Shown: one piece after another, positions 7,463 to 16,265 of the stretch
Position numbering within the stretch: the stretch's first letter is position 1
How the letters are laid out: each line of letters opens with the position of its first letter
Assembly (NCBI RefSeq): GCF_019173455.1
Contig: NZ_JADPQH010000001.1
Coordinates: 868,001-932,000, forward strand
DNA length: 64,000 nt
Direction of reading: 5' to 3'
DNA from: Nesterenkonia sp. Act20
Lineage (GTDB): Bacteria > Actinomycetota > Actinomycetes > Actinomycetales > Micrococcaceae
Position numbers and translations under genes: made by a program
Notes under the pieces: model-generated
Told to the model about the DNA's origin: nothing
Seen by the model: the letters and a program-made list of their open reading frames with translations, nothing else
Database searches by the model: none

Positions 7463-8722
7463 ATGTCTGGGCTGCGGCAGTCCGGTGATCAAGACTGTGA
7501 CCTCGCTTCTATGACATCCGCTGCCTCTCCGCGCACCCCGGGGTTGGTGACGCTGAGCATCGCCGTCGTCCTGATCGGTTTGACGTTGCGCGGGCCGATC
7601 ACGGGGGTCCCCCCGCTGCTCTCTGACATCGCGGCCGGGCTTTCCCTGACACCTGCGACAGCGGGACTGGTGACGGGCCTGCCGCTGCTCGCCTTCGCCC
7701 TGCTCTCTCCGCTGGTGCCTGGTCTGGGCCGCTGGATCGGGGTGGACAAGCTGATCCTCCTCAGCCTGCTGGGGCTGGGCCTGGCGATCGCCGTGCGCCC
7801 CTGGCTGGGCAGCGTGGGCTTTCTCGCCGCGACCTTTCTGGTCGGTGCGGCGATCACCTTAGGCAATGTCTTCATGCCCGTGATGGTTCGCCGGGATGCT
7901 GGGCCATATGTCCCGCAGGTGATGGCCGTCTCGACCGCCGCCTACGGCCTCGGACAAGGTCTGACGGCGTTCCTCGCGGTGCCCTTGGCAGCTGCGGCCG
8001 GATGGCGCTGGTCAATTTCCTTCCCCGCAGTCCTGGTGGTGTTCGCGGTGGCAGCCTGGATTTACCACCGCAGCCGGGTGCGTGCTCACCGGGAGGCAAC
8101 CTCTTTCACCGCGCCTGCTTCCGGACCACCCCTCGCGGCGGCTTCCTGGCGGGACGCTTGGACAAATCCCTCCGCCTGGTGGCTGGCTCTGTTCTTCGGC
8201 ATGCAAGCGCTGATGTTCTACACCGCGAGCACGTGGACCCCTGACCAGCTCATCCAGACCGGAGGGCTCAGTCAGGCTGAGGCCGGCAACGCGCTCACCA
8301 TCTTCCACGTGCTGGGCATCGGCGGGACCCTGCTGGTGCCATACATGGCCAGGAGGGTCGGCAGCGGCCAGCGTCTCGGGCTGCTGATCGCGGTGGGGTG
8401 GTTCGGGTACTTTCTGGGCCTGTTCCTGCTGCCAGAGGCCTGGCTGCTCTGGGTGGTGATCGGAGGGTGGGTCCAAGGCGCAGGGATCGGACTGGCCATG
8501 ACACTGATCGCCACCCGCCCGGCCGACGTGCACATCGCACGGCAGGTCTCCGGCATGGTGCAGTGCGTGGGCTACAGCCTGGCCGCCCTCGGTCCACTGG
8601 TGGTGGGAGGACTTTCCGGGCTCACGGGCGGCTGGGCGGCCCCGACTGTCGCATTGCTGCTGTGCGCGGGGACCATGGCGGCCACTGCTCCCCGCGCCGC
8701 GTCCTCCGAACCCATCGGCTAG
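7463..8722 (+). CDS. MFS transporter, CynX/NimT family
   Basis: The 419-residue protein has about twelve hydrophobic segments. It has the CynX/NimT N-terminal pattern (ALVLIGLTLRGPIT-like, here IAVVLIGLTLRGPITGVPPLL) and a central charged loop around residues 200-225. Known relatives export 2-nitroimidazole or transport cyanate; the substrate here is unknown. The start may instead be the ATG at 7511, because neither start has a clear ribosome-binding site. The upstream promoter at 7417-7445 would place transcription start near 7452, which leaves 7463 nearly leaderless. It stands alone as a transcription unit. Confidence 0.87.
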   Translation: MSGLRQSGDQDCDLASMTSAASPRTPGLVTLSIAVVLIGLTLRGPITGVPPLLSDIAAGLSLTPATAGLVTGLPLLAFALLSPLVPGLGRWIGVDKLILLSLLGLGLAIAVRPWLGSVGFLAATFLVGAAITLGNVFMPVMVRRDAGPYVPQVMAVSTAAYGLGQGLTAFLAVPLAAAAGWRWSISFPAVLVVFAVAAWIYHRSRVRAHREATSFTAPASGPPLAAASWRDAWTNPSAWWLALFFGMQALMFYTASTWTPDQLIQTGGLSQAEAGNALTIFHVLGIGGTLLVPYMARRVGSGQRLGLLIAVGWFGYFLGLFLLPEAWLLWVVIGGWVQGAGIGLAMTLIATRPADVHIARQVSGMVQCVGYSLAALGPLVVGGLSGLTGGWAAPTVALLLCAGTMAATAPRAASSEPIG

Positions 8723-8788
8723 GTCATTCCGGTCCTGGCTGCCTGGCCCCTGGGGCTCCACCGTGACCGCCCTTCCCGGCGAACCACG

Positions 8789-8862
8789 CATCTCTTGGGC
8801 ACAAATCGTCGCTATGACGCCTGACTCTGCACCCTATTCCGACGTTTCCTGCCCAAGAGATG
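8789..8862. repeat. Long imperfect inverted repeat, 23-base arms
   Basis: Arm 8789-8811 and arm 8840-8862 are complementary in 20 of 23 positions, with the outer 13 (CATCTCTTGGGCA / TGCCCAAGAGATG) perfect. The loop is 28 bases. It lies between the MFS gene and the convergent M23 peptidase gene. It could be a bidirectional terminator, a structured RNA or a small non-autonomous mobile repeat. No flanking direct repeats are obvious. Confidence 0.7.
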
Positions 8863-8884
8863 GATCGATGGCCTCCGCCGGGAC

Positions 8885-9754
8885 CTACGCCTCGAAGATC
8901 TCCCCGTTGCGAGGCATGCTCAGCACCGCGTTCTCCGCGGGCTCCTTCGCGAGCTCCGCCAGGGAAGGCTCGATCTCCCCGGCGCGCGTGATGTCCGACC
9001 AGGTCATCTTCAAGCCGGCAGCCGTGTTCGGGTTCGCACGGTCCATGAGATGCACGTGCAGGTGCGGCTCTGAGGTGTTCCCGGTGTTCCCGACCTCCCC
9101 GAGCTGCTCGCCGACTTCCACGCGCTGCCCCACACCGACGACGACGCTGCCCTTCCGGAAGTGCGCGTAGACCGCGGCCGTGCCGTCGTCGTGGTGGACG
9201 ATCACGTGGTTGCCGATGATCGCCCGCTGCCCCGACACCGAGCGGAACATGCCCTCGAGGGTCATCATGAAGAGCAGGGCCTGCCAGGTGTTCCGGGCCC
9301 GGTGATCCCTGGAGCGGGACCAGATCCGGGTGACCACGCCGGGTGCCATCGAACAGACGGGCGCCCCGAAGCTGGGGTATTCCTCTGGGCGGGATCCGCG
9401 CCAGGCCTTGCGCACCTTGGCCGGGGTCGCCGGCGTCGTCGGCTGCAGGATATCGACCGCGGCGTACTGACCCAGGAACCGGCTTCCGTGGCTTGGCAGC
9501 TGCTGGCCCGGCGTGTTCAGGGCCGCCCAGCGGCCACGGACCGGTGCGGCCATCACGTGAGGATCATGCTCATCGGCCTTCGGATGCACACCAGAGAGCA
9601 GCGCGCCGAGAGCGATGACGATGAGCAGCAGCAGAGACGGCACGGAGCGAACGAAGTCCGGCACGGCGTCGAAGACAGTCAGCACCCCCAGGGTGATCCC
9701 GAGCAGGACAGGAAGGAGCCAGAGGGGCTTGAGTCGCGAGATTGCTCGGCGCAT
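8885..9754 (-). CDS. Membrane-anchored M23-family metallopeptidase
   Basis: The 289-residue protein starts at the ATG at 9754, one base inside the stop of the preceding regulator gene. Two hydrophobic segments at about residues 10-55 anchor it. The rest is an M23/LytM-like domain with an upstream His and AVD metal-ligand segment, GNHVIVHHDDGTAAVYAHF, a GEVGNTGNTSEPHLHVH stretch and the HLHVH zinc motif. Known members cut peptidoglycan cross-bridges, but the spacing of the first ligand motif is longer than usual. Co-translation with a winged-helix regulator suggests it is part of a controlled envelope response. Confidence 0.85.
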   Translation of the reverse strand: MRRAISRLKPLWLLPVLLGITLGVLTVFDAVPDFVRSVPSLLLLIVIALGALLSGVHPKADEHDPHVMAAPVRGRWAALNTPGQQLPSHGSRFLGQYAAVDILQPTTPATPAKVRKAWRGSRPEEYPSFGAPVCSMAPGVVTRIWSRSRDHRARNTWQALLFMMTLEGMFRSVSGQRAIIGNHVIVHHDDGTAAVYAHFRKGSVVVGVGQRVEVGEQLGEVGNTGNTSEPHLHVHLMDRANPNTAAGLKMTWSDITRAGEIEPSLAELAKEPAENAVLSMPRNGEIFEA

Positions 9755-10269
9755 CAGCGATCCACCCCCAGCAGCATGACCAGCAACGGGACGATCCGCG
9801 CCGGAGGGATCTCGTAGCGACCGGATCCCAGCGCGGTGGCCCAACCGGCCGCGACCAGCTGACGCAGGTGGTGGTACACCTGGCCACTGGTACCGAAGTC
9901 ACCGGTCTCGAGAATCTCCTCCACTGTGGAGGCATCGGTGAGCAGGCGCTGGAGCAGGTGCAGTCGCACCGGATGTGCCAGCGCGGAGAGCGATTCGGCT
10001 CGGGCCCCGAAATCGGATTCGAAGAGCTCCTCCACTGACGCCTGCATCTGCCATTCCGCGCGGTGACCTTTGGGCACGGTGACCGCACCGGTCATCAGCA
10101 CCGCCCCCTGAACGTCCGAGGTGCGCTGCTTGAGTCCCTCCAACGCCCAGAAGACCTCACCGGGGTCTACGGCCGACGGCGGCCGGTCGGGTGATTCCAG
10201 AGCAGCAAGTCTCTCTTCGACGTTCGCAAGGCGTTGGGAAAGTTCACGGACAGCGTCGTCGTCGGTCAT
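9754..10269 (-). CDS. Winged-helix (ArsR-like) regulator with N-terminal coiled coil
   Basis: The 171-residue protein has a heptad-like N-terminal helix (ELSQRLANVEERLAALE). After about residue 85 comes a winged helix with LSALAHPVRLHLLQRLL and SGQVYHHLRQLVAAGW, as in ArsR-like regulators. It is the first gene of a two-gene operon with the M23 peptidase. Its own promoter region contains TTACGTAA and an inverted ATTACG...CGTAAT pair, fitting autoregulation. The signal it senses is unknown. Confidence 0.82.
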   Translation of the reverse strand: MTDDDAVRELSQRLANVEERLAALESPDRPPSAVDPGEVFWALEGLKQRTSDVQGAVLMTGAVTVPKGHRAEWQMQASVEELFESDFGARAESLSALAHPVRLHLLQRLLTDASTVEEILETGDFGTSGQVYHHLRQLVAAGWATALGSGRYEIPPARIVPLLVMLLGVDR

Positions 10270-10295
10270 GACCTAAAAGCTAGTCGAATCACGGA

Positions 10296-10332
10296 ATTAC
10301 GTAAACACGCAACGCCGACGCATTTTCGTAAT
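10296..10332. promoter_or_regulatory. ATTACG...CGTAAT inverted pair with TTACGTAA palindrome (candidate operator)
   Basis: ATTACG at 10296-10301 and CGTAAT at 10327-10332 form inverted arms. The perfect 8-base palindrome TTACGTAA occupies 10297-10304. The region is 27-63 bases upstream of the winged-helix gene start, in an unusually AT-rich patch. An operator for that regulator is the likely role. Confidence 0.45.
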
Positions 10333-10370
10333 GCAGTCAATCCGGCGCCCGACGGGACCCGGCGTCAACG

Positions 10371-10655
10371 CTACCGCCGCCACCATCGCCCAAGCGGGTT
10401 TCCATGAGACTCGGCCGCCTGGGCCATCGCATAGGCAGGCTGGTCTCGATCGTTCGCCTCGAGTGGGTGCGCAGATTCTTCATCGCGTCGCTTATTCCGC
10501 TTGTGCAGCCATCCGGCAGCGAGTGTGACGGCCGAAATGATTCCCGAGATCCACGCCTGGGACGCCGTCGGATCGTTCCTGAAGACGAGTGAGAGCCACC
10601 AACAGATCAGCAGCACGGCGATGGCGGCGAGGACCCGTTCGGCGATCTTCGACAT
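10371..10655 (-). CDS. Small membrane protein of unknown function
   Basis: The 94-residue protein has two predicted membrane helices (about residues 8-26 and 33-50: VLAAIAVLLICWWLSLVF and WISGIISAVTLAAGWL). A positively charged KRNKRR stretch then points to a cytosolic tail. Third codon positions are G/C-rich, which supports real coding. It is not recognised as a member of a named family. Neighbouring genes give no functional clue. Confidence 0.6.
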   Translation of the reverse strand: MSKIAERVLAAIAVLLICWWLSLVFRNDPTASQAWISGIISAVTLAAGWLHKRNKRRDEESAHPLEANDRDQPAYAMAQAAESHGNPLGRWWRR

Positions 10656-10731
10656 GCTTCGATTCTACTGATTCAGCGTTTTGCTCAAACCCCTGAAATG
10701 GACTTCTTCGACGTCAGAAGCGCATCGCACG

Positions 10732-10768
10732 CTGAAGGGCGCTGCCAATACGCGGCAGCGCCCTTCAG
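10732..10768 (-). terminator. Perfect 15-base-pair hairpin terminator
   Basis: CTGAAGGGCGCTGCC (10732-10746) and its exact complement (10754-10768) flank a 7-base loop. It starts 15 bases after the stop of the small gene at 10783-11010, as expected for an intrinsic terminator of that gene. There is no U-tract, as is often the case in actinobacteria. Confidence 0.8.
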
Positions 10769-10782
10769 TAGAGATTCTTGAT

Positions 10783-11010
10783 TCAGCGCTTCTTGGCGCC
10801 CTTTTCATACTGCGACAGGGCCAGGCCGAGACCGAAGAACGTAGGTGCCCAGTGTCCGACGAAGATCCCCCATCGATCAGCCTGAGGCTTGGACTCTTTG
10901 GCCTTGAAGCGGGAGACGGTCCAGCTGACGAATGAGAGCCCTACTGACGCCAATCCCGCGTTATAGGCGTGCTCAGAACGAAGGCCGAGGTTATGAAGTA
11001 CAGAAAGCAT
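10783..11010 (-). CDS. Small membrane-associated protein of unknown function
   Basis: The 75-residue protein has one convincing hydrophobic stretch (LASVGLSFVSWTVSRF) and a second one near the C-terminus (IFVGHWAPTFFGLGLALSQY). The ATG at 11010 has GAGGAA six bases upstream and is preferred over the GTG at 11022. A perfect terminator hairpin follows. The family is not recognised; codon use and the terminator support a real gene. Confidence 0.6.
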   Translation of the reverse strand: MLSVLHNLGLRSEHAYNAGLASVGLSFVSWTVSRFKAKESKPQADRWGIFVGHWAPTFFGLGLALSQYEKGAKKR

Positions 11011-11296
11011 GTGTTTCCTCACAGAGGGTTCGATGTCAGCACCCGGATGAACTGGGCACCTGACATCAACCTACGGACCCCACCTGGTGACTCCATGGTC
11101 ATAGCCTCCGTTTAGTCTCCGTACTCCGAGACCGATGTGGCCCTCGACCACAACATGAACCTCTCAAAGCGCATGGGCACCCCACCCTCTGGATCCCACT
11201 AGACATTCCAACGCAATCAAGACAACACCTTCGCCCCGGCCAGGTTGACGATGTGACCGGCAGAACGACTTCCCAGAACTTTTTCCGTCAGAACCC

Positions 11297-11325
11297 TTGC
11301 CGGGTCGCCCGAACTAGGATTATAT
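11297..11325 (+). promoter_or_regulatory. Promoter of the GntR-ThDP-TRAP operon; leaderless start likely
   Basis: TTGCCG at 11297-11302, a 17-base spacer and TTATAT at 11320-11325 form a strong promoter. Transcription would begin at about 11331-11333, at the ATG of the GntR gene, which has no ribosome-binding site. Within the 322-base gap 11011-11332 no gene was found; this promoter is its only clear content. Confidence 0.65.
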
Positions 11326-11332
11326 ATAAAAT

Positions 11333-12028
11333 ATGGATGACGAGATCTTCGCCGAGAGCGAAATGCGAAACGCTATGACCGACCGTGTGTACTCAAGACT
11401 TAAAGCGCGCATCATCGACTTGGAACTGGAGCCGGGGTACCGCCTTCAGATCGAACGCCTCAGTAAAGAGTTCGGAGTGAGCGCAACTCCAATCAGGGAG
11501 GCGCTAAACAGGTTGAGCGCCGAGGGTCTGGTGAGAGTTGAGGCTTATCGCGGGTTCCGAGTTGCGGCACTCCTGGACGAAGAACACCTCATCCAGCTGC
11601 TGAAGGCCCGAGAGGTGATCGAACGAGCAGGCGCCTCCGGAGCTGCGGTGACGCGGAACGCCACAATCATCGAGGGTCTCCGGGAACGCGTCAGCTACAT
11701 GGGAGAACTTGTTTCTTGTCCGGAATTGGACATCAGAAGTTTCAACGCGGCCGACGCCAGCTTTCATCGGCTGACGATAGAAGGCGCAGGCAATCCATTC
11801 CTCACTAAAGCATTCGACTCCTTGCACGCTCACGTCCAGATCGCCCGTCATTTCCAGGGTCGCTCCATCGTGGAGGCCGCGCACTCAAACGAAGAACATA
11901 AGCGAATACTTGAAGCTATAGAACGAGGGAGCGACTTCGAAGTCGAGGCCCTCGTGGGAGCCCACGTCGACGGAGTCCTTTCCCGACTCAAAGCACTCTC
12001 TGATGATCGCGGATCGGCGGGCTCCTAG
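11333..12028 (+). CDS. GntR-family regulator, FCD (FadR) subgroup
   Basis: The 231-residue protein has a GntR winged HTH (LEPGYRLQIERLSKEFGVSATPIREALNRL, about residues 30-62). An all-helical FCD ligand domain follows, with the expected scattered His/Asp residues (FNAADASFHRLTIEGAGN, SNEEHKRILEAI, VGAHVDGVLSRL) that bind a metal and a carboxylic-acid effector. It is the first gene of the catabolic operon and directly abuts the ThDP enzyme gene. It is probably an autoregulated repressor released by a hydroxy- or sugar-acid intermediate (inference). The mRNA start suggests leaderless translation. Confidence 0.9.
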   Translation: MDDEIFAESEMRNAMTDRVYSRLKARIIDLELEPGYRLQIERLSKEFGVSATPIREALNRLSAEGLVRVEAYRGFRVAALLDEEHLIQLLKAREVIERAGASGAAVTRNATIIEGLRERVSYMGELVSCPELDIRSFNAADASFHRLTIEGAGNPFLTKAFDSLHAHVQIARHFQGRSIVEAAHSNEEHKRILEAIERGSDFEVEALVGAHVDGVLSRLKALSDDRGSAGS

Positions 12029-13681
12029 ATGATGACCTTCCCTACTTCGCTCCCCATTGCCGAGGTCGTTGCGGATCTCCTTGTAGAAGCCGGCGTCCGC
12101 AGGATCTACACAGTTCCAGGGGAAAGCTTTCTTCCGTTGCTGGAGGCCTTCGAATCCCATAAGGACCTGCGACTGATTTCAACGCGTCATGAGGGTGGGG
12201 CCGCCTTCATGGCGGAGGCGGATGCCAAGCTCACGGGTAAACCCGCCGTGGTCATGGCCACTCGTGGAGTGGGGGCCGCCAATCTCAGTATCGGCATGCA
12301 TACAGCTCACCAAGACAGCACACCAATGCTGGCTCTGATCGGCCATGTCGAGACGGCCCACCTGGGGAACGAAGGCTTCCAGGAACTCGATCTCGAACAC
12401 TTCCTGGGCCACGTCAGCACATGGTCGACGACGGTACATCGGTCCGACCGCGTGGCCGACACCGTTGCGAGGGCACTCGTCAGGGCAACCACAGGCCGCC
12501 CGGGCCCAGCCACTGTCGCACTTCCGTCCGATGTGCTCGAAGGAATGACCTCACCGGTAGGACCCATGGTGCGCGTGCGCCCGAGCATCGCCTCCCCCGC
12601 AGATGCTGAAAGAGTCACCCGGTTACTAGCGGAAGCCCGTCGGCCGGTGATCATTGCGGGGCAAGGAACCCGACACCGTTCACTGGTCGCGGTGGCGCAA
12701 ACCTTTGGGGCTGGCGTGTATACGGCGTTCCGACGGCAGGACTATTTTCCGAACGACGATGGGCATTATCTGGGCCACCTCACATTGGGGACTCCCCCAC
12801 AGATCCTTGCCGCTCTAGATGATGCAGATGTAGTCCTGGTCCTTGGCGAACGACTCGATGAGGTCACGACGCAGACCTATACGCGACCCACGCTGAGCAC
12901 ACAAGTGGTCCATATTCATCCGGACCCTGCGGTTTTCGGGGTCCATCAGCAGGCCGAGATTGCCATCGCAGCCGACCCTGCCGAATTCTGCGAACAACTG
13001 TTGACTTCCGCCCGTAACGAGGACCAAAACGCACAGGACGATTGGTGGAGAGACGGTCATACTGCCTACCTCGAAATCGCCGAGGCATCGGCTGCGCCGG
13101 CACCGAGCGGTGCACTCCATCCGGGTCGCGCAATCGCAGCCGTCCAAAGTGTTGCGAGCCCAGACACCATCGTGACCAACGACGCCGGTAATTTCTCGAT
13201 CTACCTACACCGCCAGTGGAAATTTCAGCACGAAAGGACTCAAGCTGCGCCGATATCAGGGGCGATGGGCTATGCGGTCCCAGCGGCTATCGGGGCTTCA
13301 CTTGCTTTCCCCGACCGTTCCGTCCTTGGGGTCGCAGGTGATGGTGGTTTCCTCATGACAGCAATGGAGCTCGAGACTGCTGTCCGGGAGGGCACGCAAG
13401 TGAAGATTCTCGTCCTTCAGAATGGCCTCTACGGGACGATCGCGATGCATCAGCGCGCCACTGGCCGCCGGATAAGTGCCTGCGACATCGCTGACGTCGA
13501 CCTCGCGGGGCTGGCGCGCTCCCTGGGCGCCCACGCGATCACCTGCGCTGACGAAGAGTCGCTGCCAACCGCAGCCCAGGATCTGATGTTCCACGACGGC
13601 CCTGCGGTGTTGGTGGTCAAGACCGATCCCGATGCGATTGCCCCGGGCCGCTCCTTCAGCACGATGGGAGATGGGCAGTGA
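12029..13681 (+). CDS. Thiamine diphosphate-dependent enzyme (acetolactate synthase/benzoylformate decarboxylase-like)
   Basis: The 550-residue protein shows the three-domain ThDP architecture: an N-terminal PYR domain with the cofactor-activating Glu at about residue 55 (STRHEGGAAFMAEA), a central TPP-enzyme M domain, and a C-terminal PP domain with the GDG...N metal/diphosphate motif (VAGDGGFLMTAMELE to LQNGLYG, about residues 435-465). It starts immediately after the GntR stop. The neighbouring mandelate-racemase-subgroup enzyme and aldehyde dehydrogenase suggest that it decarboxylates a 2-keto acid to an aldehyde. A carboligase role cannot be excluded. Confidence 0.88.
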   Translation: MMTFPTSLPIAEVVADLLVEAGVRRIYTVPGESFLPLLEAFESHKDLRLISTRHEGGAAFMAEADAKLTGKPAVVMATRGVGAANLSIGMHTAHQDSTPMLALIGHVETAHLGNEGFQELDLEHFLGHVSTWSTTVHRSDRVADTVARALVRATTGRPGPATVALPSDVLEGMTSPVGPMVRVRPSIASPADAERVTRLLAEARRPVIIAGQGTRHRSLVAVAQTFGAGVYTAFRRQDYFPNDDGHYLGHLTLGTPPQILAALDDADVVLVLGERLDEVTTQTYTRPTLSTQVVHIHPDPAVFGVHQQAEIAIAADPAEFCEQLLTSARNEDQNAQDDWWRDGHTAYLEIAEASAAPAPSGALHPGRAIAAVQSVASPDTIVTNDAGNFSIYLHRQWKFQHERTQAAPISGAMGYAVPAAIGASLAFPDRSVLGVAGDGGFLMTAMELETAVREGTQVKILVLQNGLYGTIAMHQRATGRRISACDIADVDLAGLARSLGAHAITCADEESLPTAAQDLMFHDGPAVLVVKTDPDAIAPGRSFSTMGDGQ

Positions 13682-14814
13682 TCACCTCAACGATCGAGAG
13701 CATCTCGGCGATTCCTCTGCGGTACCCCTTGGGCGCGGAGCGCTACGGGTCATCGCGAGGCTTGGTCGGCGCGCGGGAAACGACGCTGGTCCACCTGCGC
13801 ACGAGCGACGGTGTCGAGGGGTGGGGAGAATGTTTCGGCCCCACAGCGGCCGTCGTTCCGCTGGTGCACGAGTTGGCGGAACAGTTACGAGGCCGTGGTC
13901 TCGACGCTCCCGGTGCTTTTGTCACGTCGCAGCTACAGCAGCACTACCACCGAGGAGGAGGCCTGCATGCCTCGGCTCTGTCAGGTTTGGACACGGCGAT
14001 GTGGGACGCCCTTGGAAAGACCCTGAACGTCAGTGTCGCAACCCTGCTAGGCGGCAGAACACGTGACTTCGTCGTTCCATATGCTTCCTGCGGCTACGTT
14101 CGAGACGGGCAATCACTTGAAGAATTTGCTGACGAACTCGCCGCGTCGGCGACAGGATTTCAAGCCGCCAAGATCAAGTGCGGGTTCGGCCCCACCATGG
14201 ACTCAGCGCGAACGGCCGCAGCACGAGAAACACTCGGCGATGATGCATTCTTGATGGTCGACTTCAACGGCAATTATTCGGCCGACCAATCTCGAACGTC
14301 GATCCGTGCCATGGAGGCATCTCGTCCGGCCTGGGTCGAGGAACCTCTAGCTCCAGACGACGTCGACGGCCTTCGGCTCCTGCGGCCTCTCGATGTCGCT
14401 CTTGCCACCGGAGAGGCGCTCTATACCCGCGCCCCCTTCCGAAGACTCATAACCGAACGACTCATCGATGTGGTGCAGCCTGACATTACGAAGATCGGAG
14501 GTCTATCCGAAGCGCGAGCCGTGTGCGAAATGGCGAGGGCTTGGGGAGTTCGCGTCTCACCCCACGTTTGGGGTGGGGGCATCGCCTTAGCAGCGGCCGT
14601 TCAACTGCTCGGTTCGATCCCGGATTACCCCCATACGTCCAACGTTCCAGAACCGATCTGGCTCGAACTTGATCGCGGAGCAAATGCTTTGCGCGACGAA
14701 CTCGTGACCGAACCTCTGAGCCCTGTCGATGGCATCATCTCACTCCCCACTCGACCCGGCCTTGGGGTCGACATTGACAAAGCCGCACTTGCCCGACTCA
14801 GGGAGGACCGATGA
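13678..14814 (+). CDS. Mandelate racemase/muconate lactonizing enzyme family (enolase superfamily)
   Basis: The 378-residue protein starts at a GTG inside the preceding stop. It shows the complete mandelate-racemase-subgroup active site: K-x-K in AAKIKCG (about residues 165-167), metal ligands in LMVDFNGN, AWVEEPL and ALATGEALYTR, and the Asp-His dyad in VVQPDITKIGG and SPHVWGGG. Such enzymes remove the alpha-proton of a hydroxy-carboxylate, either dehydrating acid sugars or racemising. Galactarolactone cycloisomerase, glucarate/galactarate-type dehydratase and racemase activities are all possible. The product would be a 2-keto-3-deoxy acid or an epimer, feeding the ThDP enzyme next door. Confidence 0.9.
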   Translation: MITSTIESISAIPLRYPLGAERYGSSRGLVGARETTLVHLRTSDGVEGWGECFGPTAAVVPLVHELAEQLRGRGLDAPGAFVTSQLQQHYHRGGGLHASALSGLDTAMWDALGKTLNVSVATLLGGRTRDFVVPYASCGYVRDGQSLEEFADELAASATGFQAAKIKCGFGPTMDSARTAAARETLGDDAFLMVDFNGNYSADQSRTSIRAMEASRPAWVEEPLAPDDVDGLRLLRPLDVALATGEALYTRAPFRRLITERLIDVVQPDITKIGGLSEARAVCEMARAWGVRVSPHVWGGGIALAAAVQLLGSIPDYPHTSNVPEPIWLELDRGANALRDELVTEPLSPVDGIISLPTRPGLGVDIDKAALARLREDR

Positions 14815-15731
14815 ATCAGATCATCGTCACGGGAGCGACCGGGTTCCTTGGAGAAGCTGTTTCGGAAGAGCTGGCACTTGCGGGTCATACCCTCGTGCGT
14901 ACCGACCGACGGGAGTCCAGTGGAGTACAGGCGCTTGACGTGACAGACGCGAAAGACCTTGATCGGTTCTTCGCTCTGCACTCAGGGGTGACCTCCGTCG
15001 TTCATCTCGCCGCGGCCGGTTCCGGAGCGGACGGCCTGGTCGCCGGAGCCAGCGGGAACCCCGCATCCGCTGTGCGGACCAACATCGAGGGATTCGTCCA
15101 CGTCGTCGAAACCGCTGCACGACATGGAGTTCACAGAGTGGTATGGGCGTCGTCGACGACGGTCTACGGGGCCGCGCCTTCCTATACCAGCGCTCAAGTT
15201 CATGAGGACGCGCCCTTTGCACCGACGACGATCTACGGCAGCACCAAAGTTGCCTGTGAGCACCTGGGGCCAGTTCTGGCCGCCAACCTCGGCGTCGAGG
15301 TCGTCTCGTTGCGGCTCCCGATGGTCTACGGCCCAGGTCGGTGGTACGGAGGAAGTCAAGAGGCCCTGATCAAGATCGTCGATTCCGCGAGAACGTCGTC
15401 TCCTGTCGATACGAGGTGCTGGACCACCCGCACGGACTGGATCCACGTCCAAGATGCCGCCTCCGCCCTACGAATCCTGACCGAAGTTGAGGAGCCCAGC
15501 TCCGCATACCACGTAGTCGGACACCGAGGTTCATTGGCAGAGCTGGCTCGGCAGATCGCAGCGACTCTGAACGTAGCCCCGGAAGGAATCGAGACTACCG
15601 ACGTCGGGGGGCCTGATATCCCTTTGACCGATGACTCTCGGATACGGACCCGACACCGCTGGACGCCCCAGTACCCCACCGCTGCAACAGGCGCTGCAAC
15701 ATTCAAGCAACCCATACAGCCAAATCAGTAG
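14811..15731 (+). CDS. NAD-dependent epimerase/dehydratase family protein (extended SDR)
   Basis: The 306-residue protein has an N-terminal TGATGFLG nucleotide-binding motif, a HLAAAGS segment, an ASSTTVYG stretch and the catalytic YGSTK (Y-x3-K). These define the extended short-chain dehydrogenase fold. Start and previous stop overlap by four bases. In a sugar-acid pathway it may oxidise a sugar or uronate to a lactone (a uronate dehydrogenase-like role) or epimerise it. The sequence does not decide between these. Confidence 0.87.
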   Translation: MNQIIVTGATGFLGEAVSEELALAGHTLVRTDRRESSGVQALDVTDAKDLDRFFALHSGVTSVVHLAAAGSGADGLVAGASGNPASAVRTNIEGFVHVVETAARHGVHRVVWASSTTVYGAAPSYTSAQVHEDAPFAPTTIYGSTKVACEHLGPVLAANLGVEVVSLRLPMVYGPGRWYGGSQEALIKIVDSARTSSPVDTRCWTTRTDWIHVQDAASALRILTEVEEPSSAYHVVGHRGSLAELARQIAATLNVAPEGIETTDVGGPDIPLTDDSRIRTRHRWTPQYPTAATGAATFKQPIQPNQ

Positions 15732-15744
15732 AGGAACTAGACAC

Positions 15745-16242
15745 GTGGACCATACCCAAAGGACCCCCTCTCAAGCCCTCGCCGATCTGGGGCTGGTGTT
15801 GCCCGAACCGGCCAAGCCTTCCTTCAATTACGTTCCCACTCTGCGTAAGGGCGACCTCATCTACACCGCGGGGCAATTACCTAAGGACGATGGAGAAGTC
15901 CGGATCACGGGCCGCTGCGGAGGAGACTTGTCGCTGGAGCTGGCGCAACAGGCGGCTCGAATCTGCACCCTTCAGGGACTCGCCTGTGCCGCCGAAGAGG
16001 CAGGGTCTTTGGACGCTCTCTCAGGCGTCTTGAAAGTCACCGGTTTCGTGGCATCCACTTCGGGCTTCCACGAGCAACCGAAGGTCCTTGATGCTGCGAG
16101 CGAACTGCTCCGCACCGTCTTCGGTGAGTCAGGTCGTCACGTCAGGTCAGCGGTGGGAGTAGCAGCGCTTCCTCGCAATGCACCTGTAGAGATCGAGTTC
16201 ATATTCATACTTCACCCTCGCACCCCTAAGCGTTCCGTGTAG
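15745..16242 (+). CDS. RidA (YjgF/YER057c/UK114) family protein
   Basis: The 165-residue protein begins at a GTG preceded by GAGGAA; the frame is open further upstream inside the epimerase gene. It contains the RidA barrel features GDLIYTAGQLPKD, ITGRCGGDLSLELAQQAARICTLQGLA and a C-terminal RSAVGVAALPRNAPVEIEFIF with the conserved Arg. Archetypal RidA hydrolyses reactive enamine/imine intermediates. This longer subgroup often sits in catabolic operons, where it may process an enamine or unstable keto-intermediate. It lies in the middle of the TRAP/enolase operon. Confidence 0.88.
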   Translation: MDHTQRTPSQALADLGLVLPEPAKPSFNYVPTLRKGDLIYTAGQLPKDDGEVRITGRCGGDLSLELAQQAARICTLQGLACAAEEAGSLDALSGVLKVTGFVASTSGFHEQPKVLDAASELLRTVFGESGRHVRSAVGVAALPRNAPVEIEFIFILHPRTPKRSV

Positions 16243-16265
16243 CGCACCCTTTGGAAGGACAGAAC

